From NCBI GenBank assembly GCA_003497505.1, contig DNNV01000163.1:1-8225 (forward strand): 8,225 nt of DNA. Direction: 5' to 3'. The translations under genes were made by a program, and so were the position numbers. The notes under the pieces were generated by a model that was given only the letters and a program-made list of their open reading frames with translations, was not told the origin of the DNA and made no database searches. This DNA is from Clostridiales bacterium (GTDB lineage: Bacteria; Bacillota; Clostridia; Tissierellales; Sedimentibacteraceae). Within the stretch, counting starts at the first letter, position 1. Every line of letters begins with the position of its first letter. Positions 1 through 7,032 of this stretch are shown here, one piece after another.

Positions 1-276
1 CAAAATTGAGCCTCCCGAGTAAGGGCTGGTAGGGTCAATTGCAATAATGCCTACCTTCTTGCCTCTGTCAACAAGAGCCTTGGCAATTTTGTCTGTCAAT
101 GTGCTCTTTCCGGCTCCGGGTGGTCCGGTAATACCTATTACATGCGCCCTGCCGGTATAAGAGTGAAGCTCTCCCAATATTTTTTCGGCCTCGTCCGTAT
201 TGTTTTCCACCGCTGTTATAAGCTTTGCACAGGATCTCTTATCTCCGGTCAGCATACGCTGAATTAATTCTCTCAT
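1..276 (-). CDS. meaB: MeaB/ArgK-family GTPase, mutase chaperone (3'-truncated by window edge)
   Basis: The reading frame opens at an ATG at 274-276 and runs off the left edge after 92 codons, so only the N-terminal part of a protein of about 310-330 residues is present. The visible protein begins MRELIQRMLTGDKRSCAKLI and has a helical N-terminal arm. It then carries a clear Walker A/G1 loop, GITGPPGAGKSTLT (about residues 48-61), and the downstream stretch IIAIDPTSPYSGGSIL that is typical of the MeaB/ArgK SIMIBI GTPases. Members of this family bind methylmalonyl-CoA mutase, gate loading of adenosylcobalamin and protect the enzyme from inactivation; the old 'ArgK arginine transport kinase' name is misleading. 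The gene starts 12 bp after the B12-subunit stop, in the same operon as its client mutase. An in-frame GTG at 283-285 is an alternative start, but the ATG better matches family N-termini. No strong Shine-Dalgarno is visible, which suggests translational coupling. Confidence 0.95.
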   Translation of the reverse strand, partial: MRELIQRMLTGDKRSCAKLITAVENNTDEAEKILGELHSYTGRAHVIGITGPPGAGKSTLTDKIAKALVDRGKKVGIIAIDPTSPYSGGSIL

Positions 277-288
277 ATCAACCACTCG

Positions 289-687
289 TTATATAGTTCT
301 TTTTAAATTTGATTTTATGAATTCTATCATCTGTGACGTTGTAGTTCCCGGTGTAAATATTTCTGCAACTCCCGCATTTTTTAATCCAGGTATATCTTCA
401 TCTGGAATAACTCCTCCGCCGATTATAAGCACGTCATCGACTCCCTGCTCATTCATGAGCTCCGCAACTCTGGGAAACAGATAATTGTGAGCTCCCGACA
501 ATATGCTGAGCCCCACAACATCCACGTCCTCCTGCACGGCAGCTGCAACTATCTGCTCAGGAGTTTGTCTCAATCCCGTATATATAACTTCCATTCCGGC
601 ATCTCTCAATGCTCTTGCAATAACCTTGGCTCCTCTGTCATGTCCGTCAAGCCCTGGTTTGGCAACTAATACTCTTATTGGTCTCAT
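289..687 (-). CDS. mcmA2: Methylmalonyl-CoA mutase, separate cobalamin-binding (C-terminal) subunit
   Basis: This 132-residue protein is a free-standing B12-binding domain equivalent to the C-terminal domain of single-chain methylmalonyl-CoA mutases. The base-off/His-on signature DGHDRG is at residues 14-19, with His16 the predicted lower axial cobalt ligand. The SxL element is Ser61-Ile62-Leu63, and the glycine-rich IIGGGVIP segment lies at about 88-95, followed by EIFTPGT at 109-115, which lines the nucleotide tail pocket. The length is normal for the split (archaeal/clostridial) form. The start ATG has a strong GGAGGG ribosome binding site just upstream (ATAGGAGGGACAGT before the ATG). Only 15 bp separate it from the stop of the catalytic subunit, so the two are surely co-expressed and presumably assemble into one enzyme. 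A corrinoid protein for another acyl-CoA mutase would look similar; the adjacent large subunit decides the assignment. Confidence 0.95.
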   Translation of the reverse strand: MRPIRVLVAKPGLDGHDRGAKVIARALRDAGMEVIYTGLRQTPEQIVAAAVQEDVDVVGLSILSGAHNYLFPRVAELMNEQGVDDVLIIGGGVIPDEDIPGLKNAGVAEIFTPGTTTSQMIEFIKSNLKRTI

Positions 688-702
688 ACTGTCCCTCCTA
701 TA

Positions 703-2382
703 TTACAGCAACACTGCCTGTTCATATTCTCCGAATACTTCTCTCATAACACCGCATATTTCTCCTAATGTGGCGTATTCCTTCACTGCCGCCAAAATAT
801 ACGGCATTACATTCTCCGTTCCCTGACATGCATTTCTCAAGGCCCTAAGTTTTTCTGCCACAGCTTCGGAGCTTCTCTGAGCCTTAACGTCTTCTATTTT
901 CTTTTTCTGCATTTCACCAACTATCGGGTCAACTCTCAGAAGTCCCTTAGGAGCTTCTTCCTTAACCTGATATTTATTAACTCCCACAACTATCCTGTCA
1001 AGTGATTCTATTTCCATCTGGTATTTGTATGCTGAATCAGAAATTTCCTTTTGTATGTATCCTAAATCAATTGCTCTTGTTGCTCCGCCCAGTTCATCGA
1101 TTTTGTTGATGTACTCCATTGCCTTTTCTTCTATTTCCTTTGTTCTTGCCTCAATGTAGTATGAACCTGCCAATGGGTCCACAGTATTTGTAACGCCTGT
1201 TTCGTTTGCAAGAATCTGCTGAGTTCTCAGGGCTATTGTTACGGAATCTGTTGTAGGAAGAGCAAGCGCCTCGTCTCTTGAGTTAGTATGGAGAGACTGG
1301 GTTCCTCCCAATACTGCTGCCAACGCCTGCATTGCTACTCTTATGATGTTGTTGTCCGGCTGCTGCGCAGTCAATGTTGAGCCTGCTGTCTGAGTATGGA
1401 ATTTAAGCATCATGGAGCCTTCTTTTTTAGCTTCAAATCTGTTTTTCATTATCTTAGCCCAAAGTCTTCGCGCTGCTCTGTACTTCGCAACCTCTTCCAG
1501 CAAGTCGTTGTGAGCATTGAAGAAGAATGACAGTCTCGGCGCAAATGTATCAACATCCAGACCAGCCTTAACTGCGGCATCCACATATGCAATACCGTCT
1601 GCCAGCGTGAATCCTACCTCCTGAGCTGCAGTAGATCCTGCTTCTCTTATGTGGTAGCCTGAAATACTGATTGTATTCCATTTTGGAACTTCCTTTGAAC
1701 AATATTCAAATATATTTGTTATCAAACGCATAGAAGGCTCTGTGGGGAATATGTATGTGCCTCTGGCTATGTATTCCTTCAGTATGTCGTTTTGGATTGT
1801 TCCTCTCAATTTATCTGGTGTTACACCCTGCTTTTCGGCAACAGCTATATACATTGCCAGAAGCACTGATGCAGGAGCATTTATTGTCATTGATGTACTT
1901 ACCTTGTCCAGTGGAATTCCGTCAAACAAAATCTCCATGTCCCTGAGGGAGTCAATGGCAACTCCAACCTTGCCAACCTCACCCTGAGCCAACGAGTGGT
2001 CGGAATCATATCCTATCTGCGTAGGAAGGTCAAAAGCCACAGATAAGCCTGTGGAGCCCTGATTAACAAGGTATTTGTACCTTTCGTTTGATTCCTCGGC
2101 AGTGGCAAAGCCTGCATACATTCTCATGGTCCATTCCTTGCCTCTGTACATTGTGGGCTGATATCCTCTTGTAAACGGATATTGTCCGGGATATCCTATT
2201 TCTTCTTCATAATCAATATTTGCAACATCTTCAGGTGTGTAAAGTCTCTCAACAGCTGTACCTGAACCGGTTTTAAATTCAGCTTTACTTTCCGGTGCTT
2301 TATTCAATGATTTGTTCAATACATTTTCTTCCCAATTTTCGCGGGCGGCTTCCAATTGGTCAAGCTTCTTTTTTTCAAACAT
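703..2382 (-). CDS. mcmA1: Methylmalonyl-CoA mutase, large catalytic subunit (lacks B12 domain)
   Basis: This 559-residue protein matches the substrate-binding TIM-barrel half of adenosylcobalamin-dependent acyl-CoA mutases and stops before the cobalamin domain, which the next gene supplies. It interconverts succinyl-CoA and (R)-methylmalonyl-CoA. Residues can be aligned by eye with the Propionibacterium enzyme: Thr77-Met78, Thr85, Arg87, Tyr89 (in MRMYAGF), Arg207 ([11 protein letters not shown]), His244 (ISGYH), Arg283, His329, Gln331, and Gln362-Ser363 ([10 protein letters not shown]). Tyr89 plus Arg207, which contacts the substrate carboxylate, favours methylmalonyl-CoA. Isobutyryl-CoA mutases carry Phe and Gln there, and 2-hydroxyisobutyryl-CoA mutases carry Ile in place of the Tyr. 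Lys82 replaces the usual Arg near CoA. The N-terminal 40 residues are charged and helical, and the region after about residue 430 is the linker. A GGAGG site lies 5 nt before the ATG and a plausible promoter lies at 2425-2453. Separate methylmalonyl-CoA substrate specificity remains an inference. Confidence 0.95.
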   Translation of the reverse strand: MFEKKKLDQLEAARENWEENVLNKSLNKAPESKAEFKTGSGTAVERLYTPEDVANIDYEEEIGYPGQYPFTRGYQPTMYRGKEWTMRMYAGFATAEESNERYKYLVNQGSTGLSVAFDLPTQIGYDSDHSLAQGEVGKVGVAIDSLRDMEILFDGIPLDKVSTSMTINAPASVLLAMYIAVAEKQGVTPDKLRGTIQNDILKEYIARGTYIFPTEPSMRLITNIFEYCSKEVPKWNTISISGYHIREAGSTAAQEVGFTLADGIAYVDAAVKAGLDVDTFAPRLSFFFNAHNDLLEEVAKYRAARRLWAKIMKNRFEAKKEGSMMLKFHTQTAGSTLTAQQPDNNIIRVAMQALAAVLGGTQSLHTNSRDEALALPTTDSVTIALRTQQILANETGVTNTVDPLAGSYYIEARTKEIEEKAMEYINKIDELGGATRAIDLGYIQKEISDSAYKYQMEIESLDRIVVGVNKYQVKEEAPKGLLRVDPIVGEMQKKKIEDVKAQRSSEAVAEKLRALRNACQGTENVMPYILAAVKEYATLGEICGVMREVFGEYEQAVLL

Positions 2383-2387
2383 TTAAA

Positions 2388-2405
2388 CCTCCATCTGCAA
2401 TTGCA
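2388..2405 (-). promoter_or_regulatory. Shine-Dalgarno and adjacent TGCAATTGCA palindrome in mutase leader
   Basis: The GGAGG ribosome binding site (2388-2392) sits 5 nt before the mutase ATG. Three bases further upstream is a perfect 10-bp palindrome, TGCAATTGCA (2396-2405). If transcription starts near 2417, as the proposed promoter implies, the palindrome lies in the short leader and could be a small operator or simply chance in AT-rich DNA. Confidence 0.4.
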
Positions 2406-2424
2406 TTGTTTAAAATTTATATTT

Positions 2425-2453
2425 ATATTAATCCAAAACGGTTAATTTTGCAA
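2425..2453 (-). promoter_or_regulatory. Predicted sigma-A promoter for the mutase-meaB operon
   Basis: On the minus strand the sequence reads TTGCAA (2448-2453), a 17-base spacer and TAATAT (2425-2430). The hexamers match the housekeeping consensus at four of six (-35) and five of six (-10) positions, with optimal spacing. Transcription would begin near 2417 and give a leader of about 35 nt ahead of the mutase ATG. The surrounding DNA is very AT-rich, which raises the chance of a false match, but the position just after a terminator-like structure and before the operon is what one expects. Confidence 0.5.
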
Positions 2454-2497
2454 TATTTTTAGGCAAAATGATTTCATGTTTTTATAACTTGCAAAAC

Positions 2498-2559
2498 TAT
2501 ACTGCTCCTATTTTAAAAACGTGGGCAAATAATTGCCCATATCATAGGAAAGCAGTATA
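2498..2559. other. Long imperfect hairpin with nested inner hairpin (intergenic)
   Basis: The arms at 2498-2511 and 2544-2559 pair over 14 bp (TATACTGCT/AGCAGTATA plus CCTAT/ATAGG), interrupted only by a 2-nt AA bulge at 2549-2550. The enclosed segment contains a second perfect 7-bp stem, 2522-2528 with 2533-2539, around a 4-nt loop. The structure lies between the CoA-transferase gene and the promoter of the mutase operon. It could be the folded 3' end of the CoA-transferase transcript, a processing or stability element, or a tiny palindromic repeat. I do not recognise it as a known RNA family. Confidence 0.6.
2515..2539 (-). terminator. Candidate intrinsic terminator after the CoA-transferase gene
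   Basis: Read on the minus strand, TGGGCAA (2533-2539), a TTAT loop and TTGCCCA (2522-2528) form a 7-bp stem with four G-C pairs. It is followed by CG and then TTTTT (2515-2519). It lies about 110 nt downstream of the CoA-transferase stop and upstream of the proposed mutase promoter, so it would separate the two transcripts. The stem is short, and it is nested in a longer stem whose second arm is transcribed only after the T-tract. Confidence 0.4.
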
Positions 2560-2601
2560 TACTAATCCCCTCTAATGGAACTTTTTATTGAGGATTAGTA
2601 T
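2559..2601. other. Second intergenic hairpin, adjacent to the first
   Basis: ATACTAATCC (2559-2568) and GGATTAGTAT (2592-2601) are perfect 10-bp complementary arms. Further pairing is possible inside (TC with GA, then AAT with ATT), leaving a terminal loop of about 10 nt. It abuts the hairpin at 2498-2559, so the two stems could stack on each other. There is no T-tract on either side, so it is not a typical terminator. On the minus strand it lies 46 nt past the CoA-transferase stop. Confidence 0.6.
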
Positions 2602-2646
2602 TATTCTCAAAACAATGGCAATACCCGCCAACAGGCATCTTTAGTC

Positions 2647-4137
2647 CTATTTCATTGAACCTTTTTTTAAAAATCTTTCGTGCCATGATAGCGCTTCACC
2701 CAAAATATGAGGAGTGTGCATGCCAATTGAGAATTTTTTCGCTCTTTCATGGTAATCCATGAGCTGCTCCTTATAGTCCTCATGGGCACAGTTTTCTATT
2801 ATCCTCACCGCCCTTTCACTTGGAGAAAGCCCTCTTAAGTCTGCCACCCCTTTTTCTGTGACAAGAACCATAACATCATGCTCCGAATGATCCACATGGG
2901 AAACCATGGGCACAATTGACGATATCATGCCATCCATAGCAGTTGATGCAGTTGTGAAGATTGAAATGAAGGCATTGCGTGCAAAATCCCCTGAGCCGCC
3001 TATTCCGTTCATCATTTTGCTTCCCATTATGTGTGTTGAATTTACATTTCCGTAAATATCAGCTTCTATTGCCGTATTTATGGATATAACTCCAAGGCGT
3101 CTTATGATCTCGGGACTGTTGCTTATTTCCTGTGGCCTCAGCACTATTTTATCCTTATATTTAGAAAAATTATCTAAAAAAATCTTCATTCGTTCAGGAG
3201 ATATCGTAAGGGATGTTGAGGATGCATGTTTCAGCTTGCCGCATTCTATCAGGTCCAGCACAGAGTCCTGAAGAACTTCGGAATAAAAAACCAACTCCTG
3301 AAATTCTGATTTGCACAGCCCCCCCAGCACCGCATTCGCAACACTTCCGACACCTGATTGCAGAGGAAGCAGATCCTTAGGAAGCCTTCCCGCAGCTACC
3401 TCAGATTTCAAAAAGCAAATCAGGTTATCAGCCATCCTTTCTGAAATATCATCAATGGGAGAAACCGGATTTGTTTTATCGGGCACATCAGAAAACACAA
3501 TTGCGGCTATTTTCTCCGGTGGGCACGGAATATATGGAGTTCCTGCCTTATCAAATGTGCTCCATATGGGTATAGCATCTGTATTGGGCGGAACCGCAAC
3601 ATTATAAATATCGTGTATGCCCTCCAGCTCCTCCGGCTGTGATGTGTTAATCTCCACTATGACCTTGGTCGCACACTCAATCAATACATTTGAATTACCT
3701 ACTGAAGTGCTTGGAACTATTCCGCCGTTTTCCGCTATTGCCACGGCTTCTATTACGGCAACATCCACCTTTCCTAAAAATCCGTTCTTAATATACTGCG
3801 AAGAGTTACTCAAATGAAGATCATTATATTTTATTATTCCATTATTTATTGAATTTCTCAGAATATTGTTTGTCTGATACGGATATCTCCTCCTGATAAT
3901 TCCCTTCTCAGCTAAAAGTCCGTCCAGCTCCGGTCCCGTTGAGGCTCCCGTTATGAGGTCAATCTGTATTTTTTCTCCCCTATCGGCTCTCTTTGCCAGC
4001 TCAGCAGGTATTGCCTTGGGATAGCCTGCTGGTGTAAATCCTGACATGCCCACTATACTGCCATCCTTTATTATCCTCGCCGCCTCTTCCGCGCTCATTA
4101 TTTTATTGTTCAATTCTTTGCATCTTATTCTTTCCAT
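2647..4137 (-). CDS. Succinate:acyl-CoA CoA-transferase (acetyl-CoA hydrolase/transferase family, ScpC/YgfH/Cat1-like)
   Basis: This 496-residue, full-length family member moves CoA between succinate and propionyl-CoA or acetyl-CoA through a glutamyl-CoA intermediate. Family landmarks recall E. coli YgfH/ScpC: GMSGFTPAGYPKAIP near the N-terminus (about 30-44), RYPYQTN at 84-90, PLQSGVGSVANAV at 258-270, YSEVLQDS at 285-292 with Glu287 the predicted catalytic glutamate, LRPQEISNSPEIIRRLGV at 333-350, NGIGGSGDFARNA at 377-389 and SHVDHSEHDVMVLVTEKG at 413-430. It is followed by the mutase genes, as in Sbm/Scp-type propionate clusters, which favours propionyl-CoA:succinate transfer. Succinyl-CoA:acetate transfer (Cat1, AarC) cannot be excluded from sequence alone. 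An AAGGAGA site (4143-4149) sits 5 nt before the ATG. The gene begins only 17 bp past the terminator T-tract that follows the carrier gene, leaving no room for its own promoter between them. Confidence 0.93.
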   Translation of the reverse strand: MERIRCKELNNKIMSAEEAARIIKDGSIVGMSGFTPAGYPKAIPAELAKRADRGEKIQIDLITGASTGPELDGLLAEKGIIRRRYPYQTNNILRNSINNGIIKYNDLHLSNSSQYIKNGFLGKVDVAVIEAVAIAENGGIVPSTSVGNSNVLIECATKVIVEINTSQPEELEGIHDIYNVAVPPNTDAIPIWSTFDKAGTPYIPCPPEKIAAIVFSDVPDKTNPVSPIDDISERMADNLICFLKSEVAAGRLPKDLLPLQSGVGSVANAVLGGLCKSEFQELVFYSEVLQDSVLDLIECGKLKHASSTSLTISPERMKIFLDNFSKYKDKIVLRPQEISNSPEIIRRLGVISINTAIEADIYGNVNSTHIMGSKMMNGIGGSGDFARNAFISIFTTASTAMDGMISSIVPMVSHVDHSEHDVMVLVTEKGVADLRGLSPSERAVRIIENCAHEDYKEQLMDYHERAKKFSIGMHTPHILGEALSWHERFLKKGSMK

Positions 4138-4154
4138 ACAAATCTCCTTAATAG

Positions 4155-4183
4155 AAACAAAAAGCTCCGCATGCGGAGCTTTT
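4155..4183 (-). terminator. Strong intrinsic terminator after the carrier gene (possible attenuator)
   Basis: Positions 4160-4183 form a perfect 24-bp palindrome, AAAAGCTCCGCA followed by its complement. On the minus strand it gives a GC-rich stem (core GCTCCG/CGGAGC) followed by TTTTTGTTTC. It begins 14 nt after the carrier stop codon. The T-tract ends only 17 nt before the CoA-transferase ATG, and that gap is filled by the ribosome binding site. Confidence 0.88.
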
Positions 4184-4197
4184 GCCTGTATTATTTT

Positions 4198-5598
4198 TTA
4201 AGCGTAATTAATTAATACCGCTATTACCATAAACACAGCTGCCATCAATGTCCATAAAACCATTAATGGAGCTACAAATTTAACCCACTGCTCATACTTG
4301 ATTTTGGCAACAGATAAGTTTGCAAGCAAAACTCCAGATGTCGGAATTATTGAATTTGATATACCGTCTCCAAACTGGAAAGCAAGAACTGCCGTTTGTC
4401 TTGTAAGGCCTATAAGGTCAGAAAGTGGTGACATTATCGGCATTGTTGTAGCAGCCTGCCCTGAACCGGATGGAATAAAGAAATTGATAAATGTCTGCAC
4501 AAGAAGCATTCCAACTGCACTTATTGTTTTTGGAAGTGAAGTTATAACTCCCGCCAAGCCATGTACTACGGTATCAATTATAAGACTGCCTTCCATTATA
4601 ACAAGTATTCCCCTTGCCAGACCGACAACCAAGGCTCCTGTTGCCATGTCTTTTGCACCTAAGATAAAATGCCTTGCTATATCGTCTAAGGAGAATCCCC
4701 CTGCAATACCCGCAACTATGCCCATTGCCAGGAACAAGGCAGCTATTTCTGTAATATACCATCCGAACTTAAACACGCCGAAAATTAAAAGTCCCATTCC
4801 TGCGGCAAAAATCAGCAATACTAAAATATCACGCGTAGTCATCTGCTTTATGCTGCTTAGGTCTATTGCATTTCCCTTTTCTTCTTGTTCCAGGTCATAA
4901 ACAATACTGTTTCTGATGTCCTTTTTTACTTTGTTGGCATATCTGAATATGTACCATGTGACTAACGCCAATGTACACAACCATATGATTATTCTAAGCC
5001 ACATACCGGAAAACATGGGAACTTCGGCAATAGTCTGAGCAACACCAACAGTGAAAGGATTCATGGCTGCTGATGTAAAGCCTGCAGCGGCTCCCAATGA
5101 CACCATTGCCATTCCTACAACCGCATCATATCCCAAAGCTCTCGCCAATGCTATCCCTATGGGTACAAATACGATGGCCTCCTCTGCCATACCGATGGTT
5201 AGTCCTCCAACTGAAAATACACTTACGAATATGGGTATTAACAATATTTCCTTACCCCTCAGGCCCAGGGCAATCTTACCGATACCTGCCTCTATTGCAC
5301 CTGTCTGTGTTATTATATTGAATGAACCTCCAACTATAAATATGAAGAACACAATTCCTTGTGCAGCTCCCAATCCGTTGGGAAATGCCTTTAAAACGTC
5401 AAACAGCTTTGCCGGTTTTGCATTCACGTATGCAAAAGAATCCGGATCTACCACCGTCCTTCCGGATGGCAGCTGCATTTTTTGATACTGACCCGCAGGT
5501 ATTACGTAAGTAAGTAATGCCACCACAATAATCATTGCAAATAAGATTACATAAGTATGCGGTACCTTAAGCTTTTTCTTTTTTAAGTCTTTTTCCAT
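4198..5598 (-). CDS. YfcC-family (DcuC/AbgT-like) membrane carrier
   Basis: From the ATG at 5596-5598 this is a 466-residue polytopic inner-membrane protein. An upstream in-frame TTG (5614-5616) would add six residues, but GGAGGAG (5602-5608) lies 3 nt before the ATG and decides the start. The N-terminus is basic (MEKDLKKKKLKVPHTY), then the first membrane helix runs at about 15-34. Further hydrophobic segments lie at about 80-98, 118-135, 140-156, 160-178, 200-219, 257-275, 281-300, 318-336, 361-377 and 441-463. The paired signatures SGSGQAATTMP (377-387) and FQFGDG (407-412) followed by NSIIPTSG are diagnostic of the DcuC/YfcC/AbgT-like carriers. These move dicarboxylates, basic amino acids or acyl-amino acids, and the substrate here is unknown. 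Its position after two amide hydrolases suggests uptake of their substrates or export of products. A strong terminator follows 14 nt after the stop. Confidence 0.9.
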   Translation of the reverse strand: MEKDLKKKKLKVPHTYVILFAMIIVVALLTYVIPAGQYQKMQLPSGRTVVDPDSFAYVNAKPAKLFDVLKAFPNGLGAAQGIVFFIFIVGGSFNIITQTGAIEAGIGKIALGLRGKEILLIPIFVSVFSVGGLTIGMAEEAIVFVPIGIALARALGYDAVVGMAMVSLGAAAGFTSAAMNPFTVGVAQTIAEVPMFSGMWLRIIIWLCTLALVTWYIFRYANKVKKDIRNSIVYDLEQEEKGNAIDLSSIKQMTTRDILVLLIFAAGMGLLIFGVFKFGWYITEIAALFLAMGIVAGIAGGFSLDDIARHFILGAKDMATGALVVGLARGILVIMEGSLIIDTVVHGLAGVITSLPKTISAVGMLLVQTFINFFIPSGSGQAATTMPIMSPLSDLIGLTRQTAVLAFQFGDGISNSIIPTSGVLLANLSVAKIKYEQWVKFVAPLMVLWTLMAAVFMVIAVLINYA

Positions 5599-5601
5599 AC
5601 T

Positions 5602-5608
5602 CTCCTCC
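5602..5608 (-). promoter_or_regulatory. Shine-Dalgarno that fixes the carrier start
   Basis: GGAGGAG lies 3 nt (5 nt from the core GGAGG) before the ATG at 5596-5598. The longer reading with a TTG start at 5614-5616 would place this site inside the coding region and has no comparable site upstream, so the shorter 466-residue protein is preferred. Confidence 0.8.
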
Positions 5609-5652
5609 ATGGGCAATTTTTTATATCAACAGGCTTTTCCTGCCAATAACAA

Positions 5653-7020
5653 CTACGCTTCTCCCCTTCTGTAATATTTCCCCTGTCTGTTATTAACAGT
5701 AGCTCCCTCTTTAACAGCAATTGTACCGCCCAATATAACATAATCAATTCCGCCGGGCCTCAGCTGCGGGTCCTGGAACGTGGCTGTGTCTATTACGGTA
5801 TCGTAATTGAAAACTGTAATATCCGCATCAAAACCTTCCTTAATAAGGCCTTTATTTTTCAACTTGAGCCGCTTTGCAGGCATATGCGTCATTTTATTGA
5901 TAGCATCAAAAAACTCCATTGCCTTCATGTCTCTGACATAATGCCCTATAACTCTTGGGAATGTGCCTGCACCTCTGGGGTGTCCCGAATTATTTCTGTA
6001 TATACCGTCGCTGGCAACCATAACCAGCGGGTGGTTCAAAGCCTCCACAATTTCTTCTTCGTTCATCACATATGCCACCGCCAGCATTGTCGGATATTCT
6101 TTTCTTGCCTTTTCAAAAAGCTCTCTGTCACAGAATATTCCCTTAAACGGCTCCTCTGTGAGCATTATTGAATCGTAGCTTTTGTTCCAGAGCTCAAAGC
6201 ATCCCTCATCAAATACAGCAGAACCTATGAATGTGCTGAATGCGGCATAAGGATATGCATCTACAGATATGTCCAGTCCTGAATTATAATGCTTTTCAAT
6301 TAAATTGAGTGCCTCCGTCATATTACCGTATGCACTGCAGCTTGAAAGGTGGGAAATTTGAAACGGTATTCCTGTTTCCCTTCCTATCATTGCCATTTCA
6401 TTAATGGCATCGAGAGCATAGGCGGCATCCTTTCTGTAGTGCGCAGAGAGAAGAATATCCTTTCTCCCTTTGATTCTTTCGGTAATTTCTATTGCCTCTT
6501 CCGTATCAATGCCCGGGCAGTATTCCAATCCGTAAGACACACCAACGGCTCCTGAATCTACTGCCTCTTCTACCATACTCTGCATTCTTGCAATTTGCTC
6601 CTTGGTGGACCTTGCATAAATATCTGTGTTTCCCACAAGATTTCTGAGAAAGTTATGTCCTATATATGACATGTAGTTTACGGGACTTCCCATTTCTTTT
6701 ATAAATTCACACAGCTCATCTATGGGCTGCCTGTTGTTTCCGCAGTTGCCTGCTATGCATGTGGTGACGCCCATATTCAGCATTGTTTCAGCAATATCAT
6801 ATTTTTCTTTCTTCGTAAGGGAGAAATCCTCTTCATGCATGTGTATGTCAATAAATCCAGGAGATACATGTCTTCCGGCAGCATCTATTATTTCCCTCGA
6901 GCTTGCCGATACACTTCCTATATCAACGATTTTTCCATCCTTTATTCCTAAATCGCCCTCAATAATTCTTTTATTTTCCACATCAATTATTTTACCGTTT
7001 ATAATTTTTAGATCTAACAT
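5653..7020 (-). CDS. N-acyl-D-amino-acid deacylase-type amidohydrolase
   Basis: This 455-residue cytoplasmic metallo-amidohydrolase is of the D-aminoacylase group, which cleaves N-acyl-D-amino acids to a carboxylic acid and the free D-amino acid. It has a small N-terminal beta domain (about 1-52), then a TIM barrel opened by GFIDIHMHEED. The metal and catalytic residues visible are His60 and His62, Cys93 in GNCG, His194 in SAHYRK, His224 in QISHLSS and Asp338 in ASDG. The 30-residue spacing between the last two histidines matches the Alcaligenes enzyme. The signature HPRGAGTFPRVIGHYVR is at 347-363, and a C-terminal GFDADITVFN (397-406) closes the beta domain. It is slightly shorter than the usual 480-530 residues. 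The start has an AGGAGG site 4 nt away and lies 12 bp after the M20 gene stop, so the two are tightly coupled. The exact acyl group and amino acid are unknown; related enzymes include dihydropyrimidinase-like hydrolases, but Cys93 and the HPRGAGTF motif favour D-aminoacylase. Confidence 0.88.
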   Translation of the reverse strand: MLDLKIINGKIIDVENKRIIEGDLGIKDGKIVDIGSVSASSREIIDAAGRHVSPGFIDIHMHEEDFSLTKKEKYDIAETMLNMGVTTCIAGNCGNNRQPIDELCEFIKEMGSPVNYMSYIGHNFLRNLVGNTDIYARSTKEQIARMQSMVEEAVDSGAVGVSYGLEYCPGIDTEEAIEITERIKGRKDILLSAHYRKDAAYALDAINEMAMIGRETGIPFQISHLSSCSAYGNMTEALNLIEKHYNSGLDISVDAYPYAAFSTFIGSAVFDEGCFELWNKSYDSIMLTEEPFKGIFCDRELFEKARKEYPTMLAVAYVMNEEEIVEALNHPLVMVASDGIYRNNSGHPRGAGTFPRVIGHYVRDMKAMEFFDAINKMTHMPAKRLKLKNKGLIKEGFDADITVFNYDTVIDTATFQDPQLRPGGIDYVILGGTIAVKEGATVNNRQGKYYRRGEA

Positions 7021-7032
7021 AGTACCTCCTTG

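Noticed and set aside
703..2382. Isobutyryl-CoA or 2-hydroxyisobutyryl-CoA mutase as the identity of the large subunit
   Set aside because: Tyr89 and Arg207 are both present. Those other mutases carry Phe/Gln or Ile at the diagnostic positions.
2616..2636. Small hairpin right after the CoA-transferase stop
   Set aside because: The stem is only 4 bp (TGGC/GCCA) with a 7-nt loop and a broken T-tract, too weak to call a terminator.
2383..2646. Cobalamin riboswitch upstream of the B12-dependent mutase
   Set aside because: No B12-box-like GCCACTG element or riboswitch-sized leader was seen. The predicted leader is only about 35 nt, and the hairpins lie upstream of the promoter.
4298..4900. 200-codon plus-strand open frame opposite the carrier gene
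   Set aside because: It is a mirror of the hydrophobic minus-strand gene, with no ribosome binding site, no recognisable domain and low-complexity Ala/Ile/Pro/Ser content.
5051..5485. 144-codon plus-strand open frame opposite the carrier gene
   Set aside because: It is a shadow of the carrier gene, with proline- and alanine-rich composition and no family features.
5599..5616. TTG start for the carrier at 5614-5616
   Set aside because: The downstream ATG has an ideal GGAGG site inside this extension, while the TTG has none.
5599..5652. Promoter or terminator between the amidohydrolase and carrier genes
   Set aside because: Only a 4-bp stem (CAGG/CCTG) and poor -35/-10 matches with wrong spacing are visible. 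The 54-bp gap is most simply read as intra-operon space.
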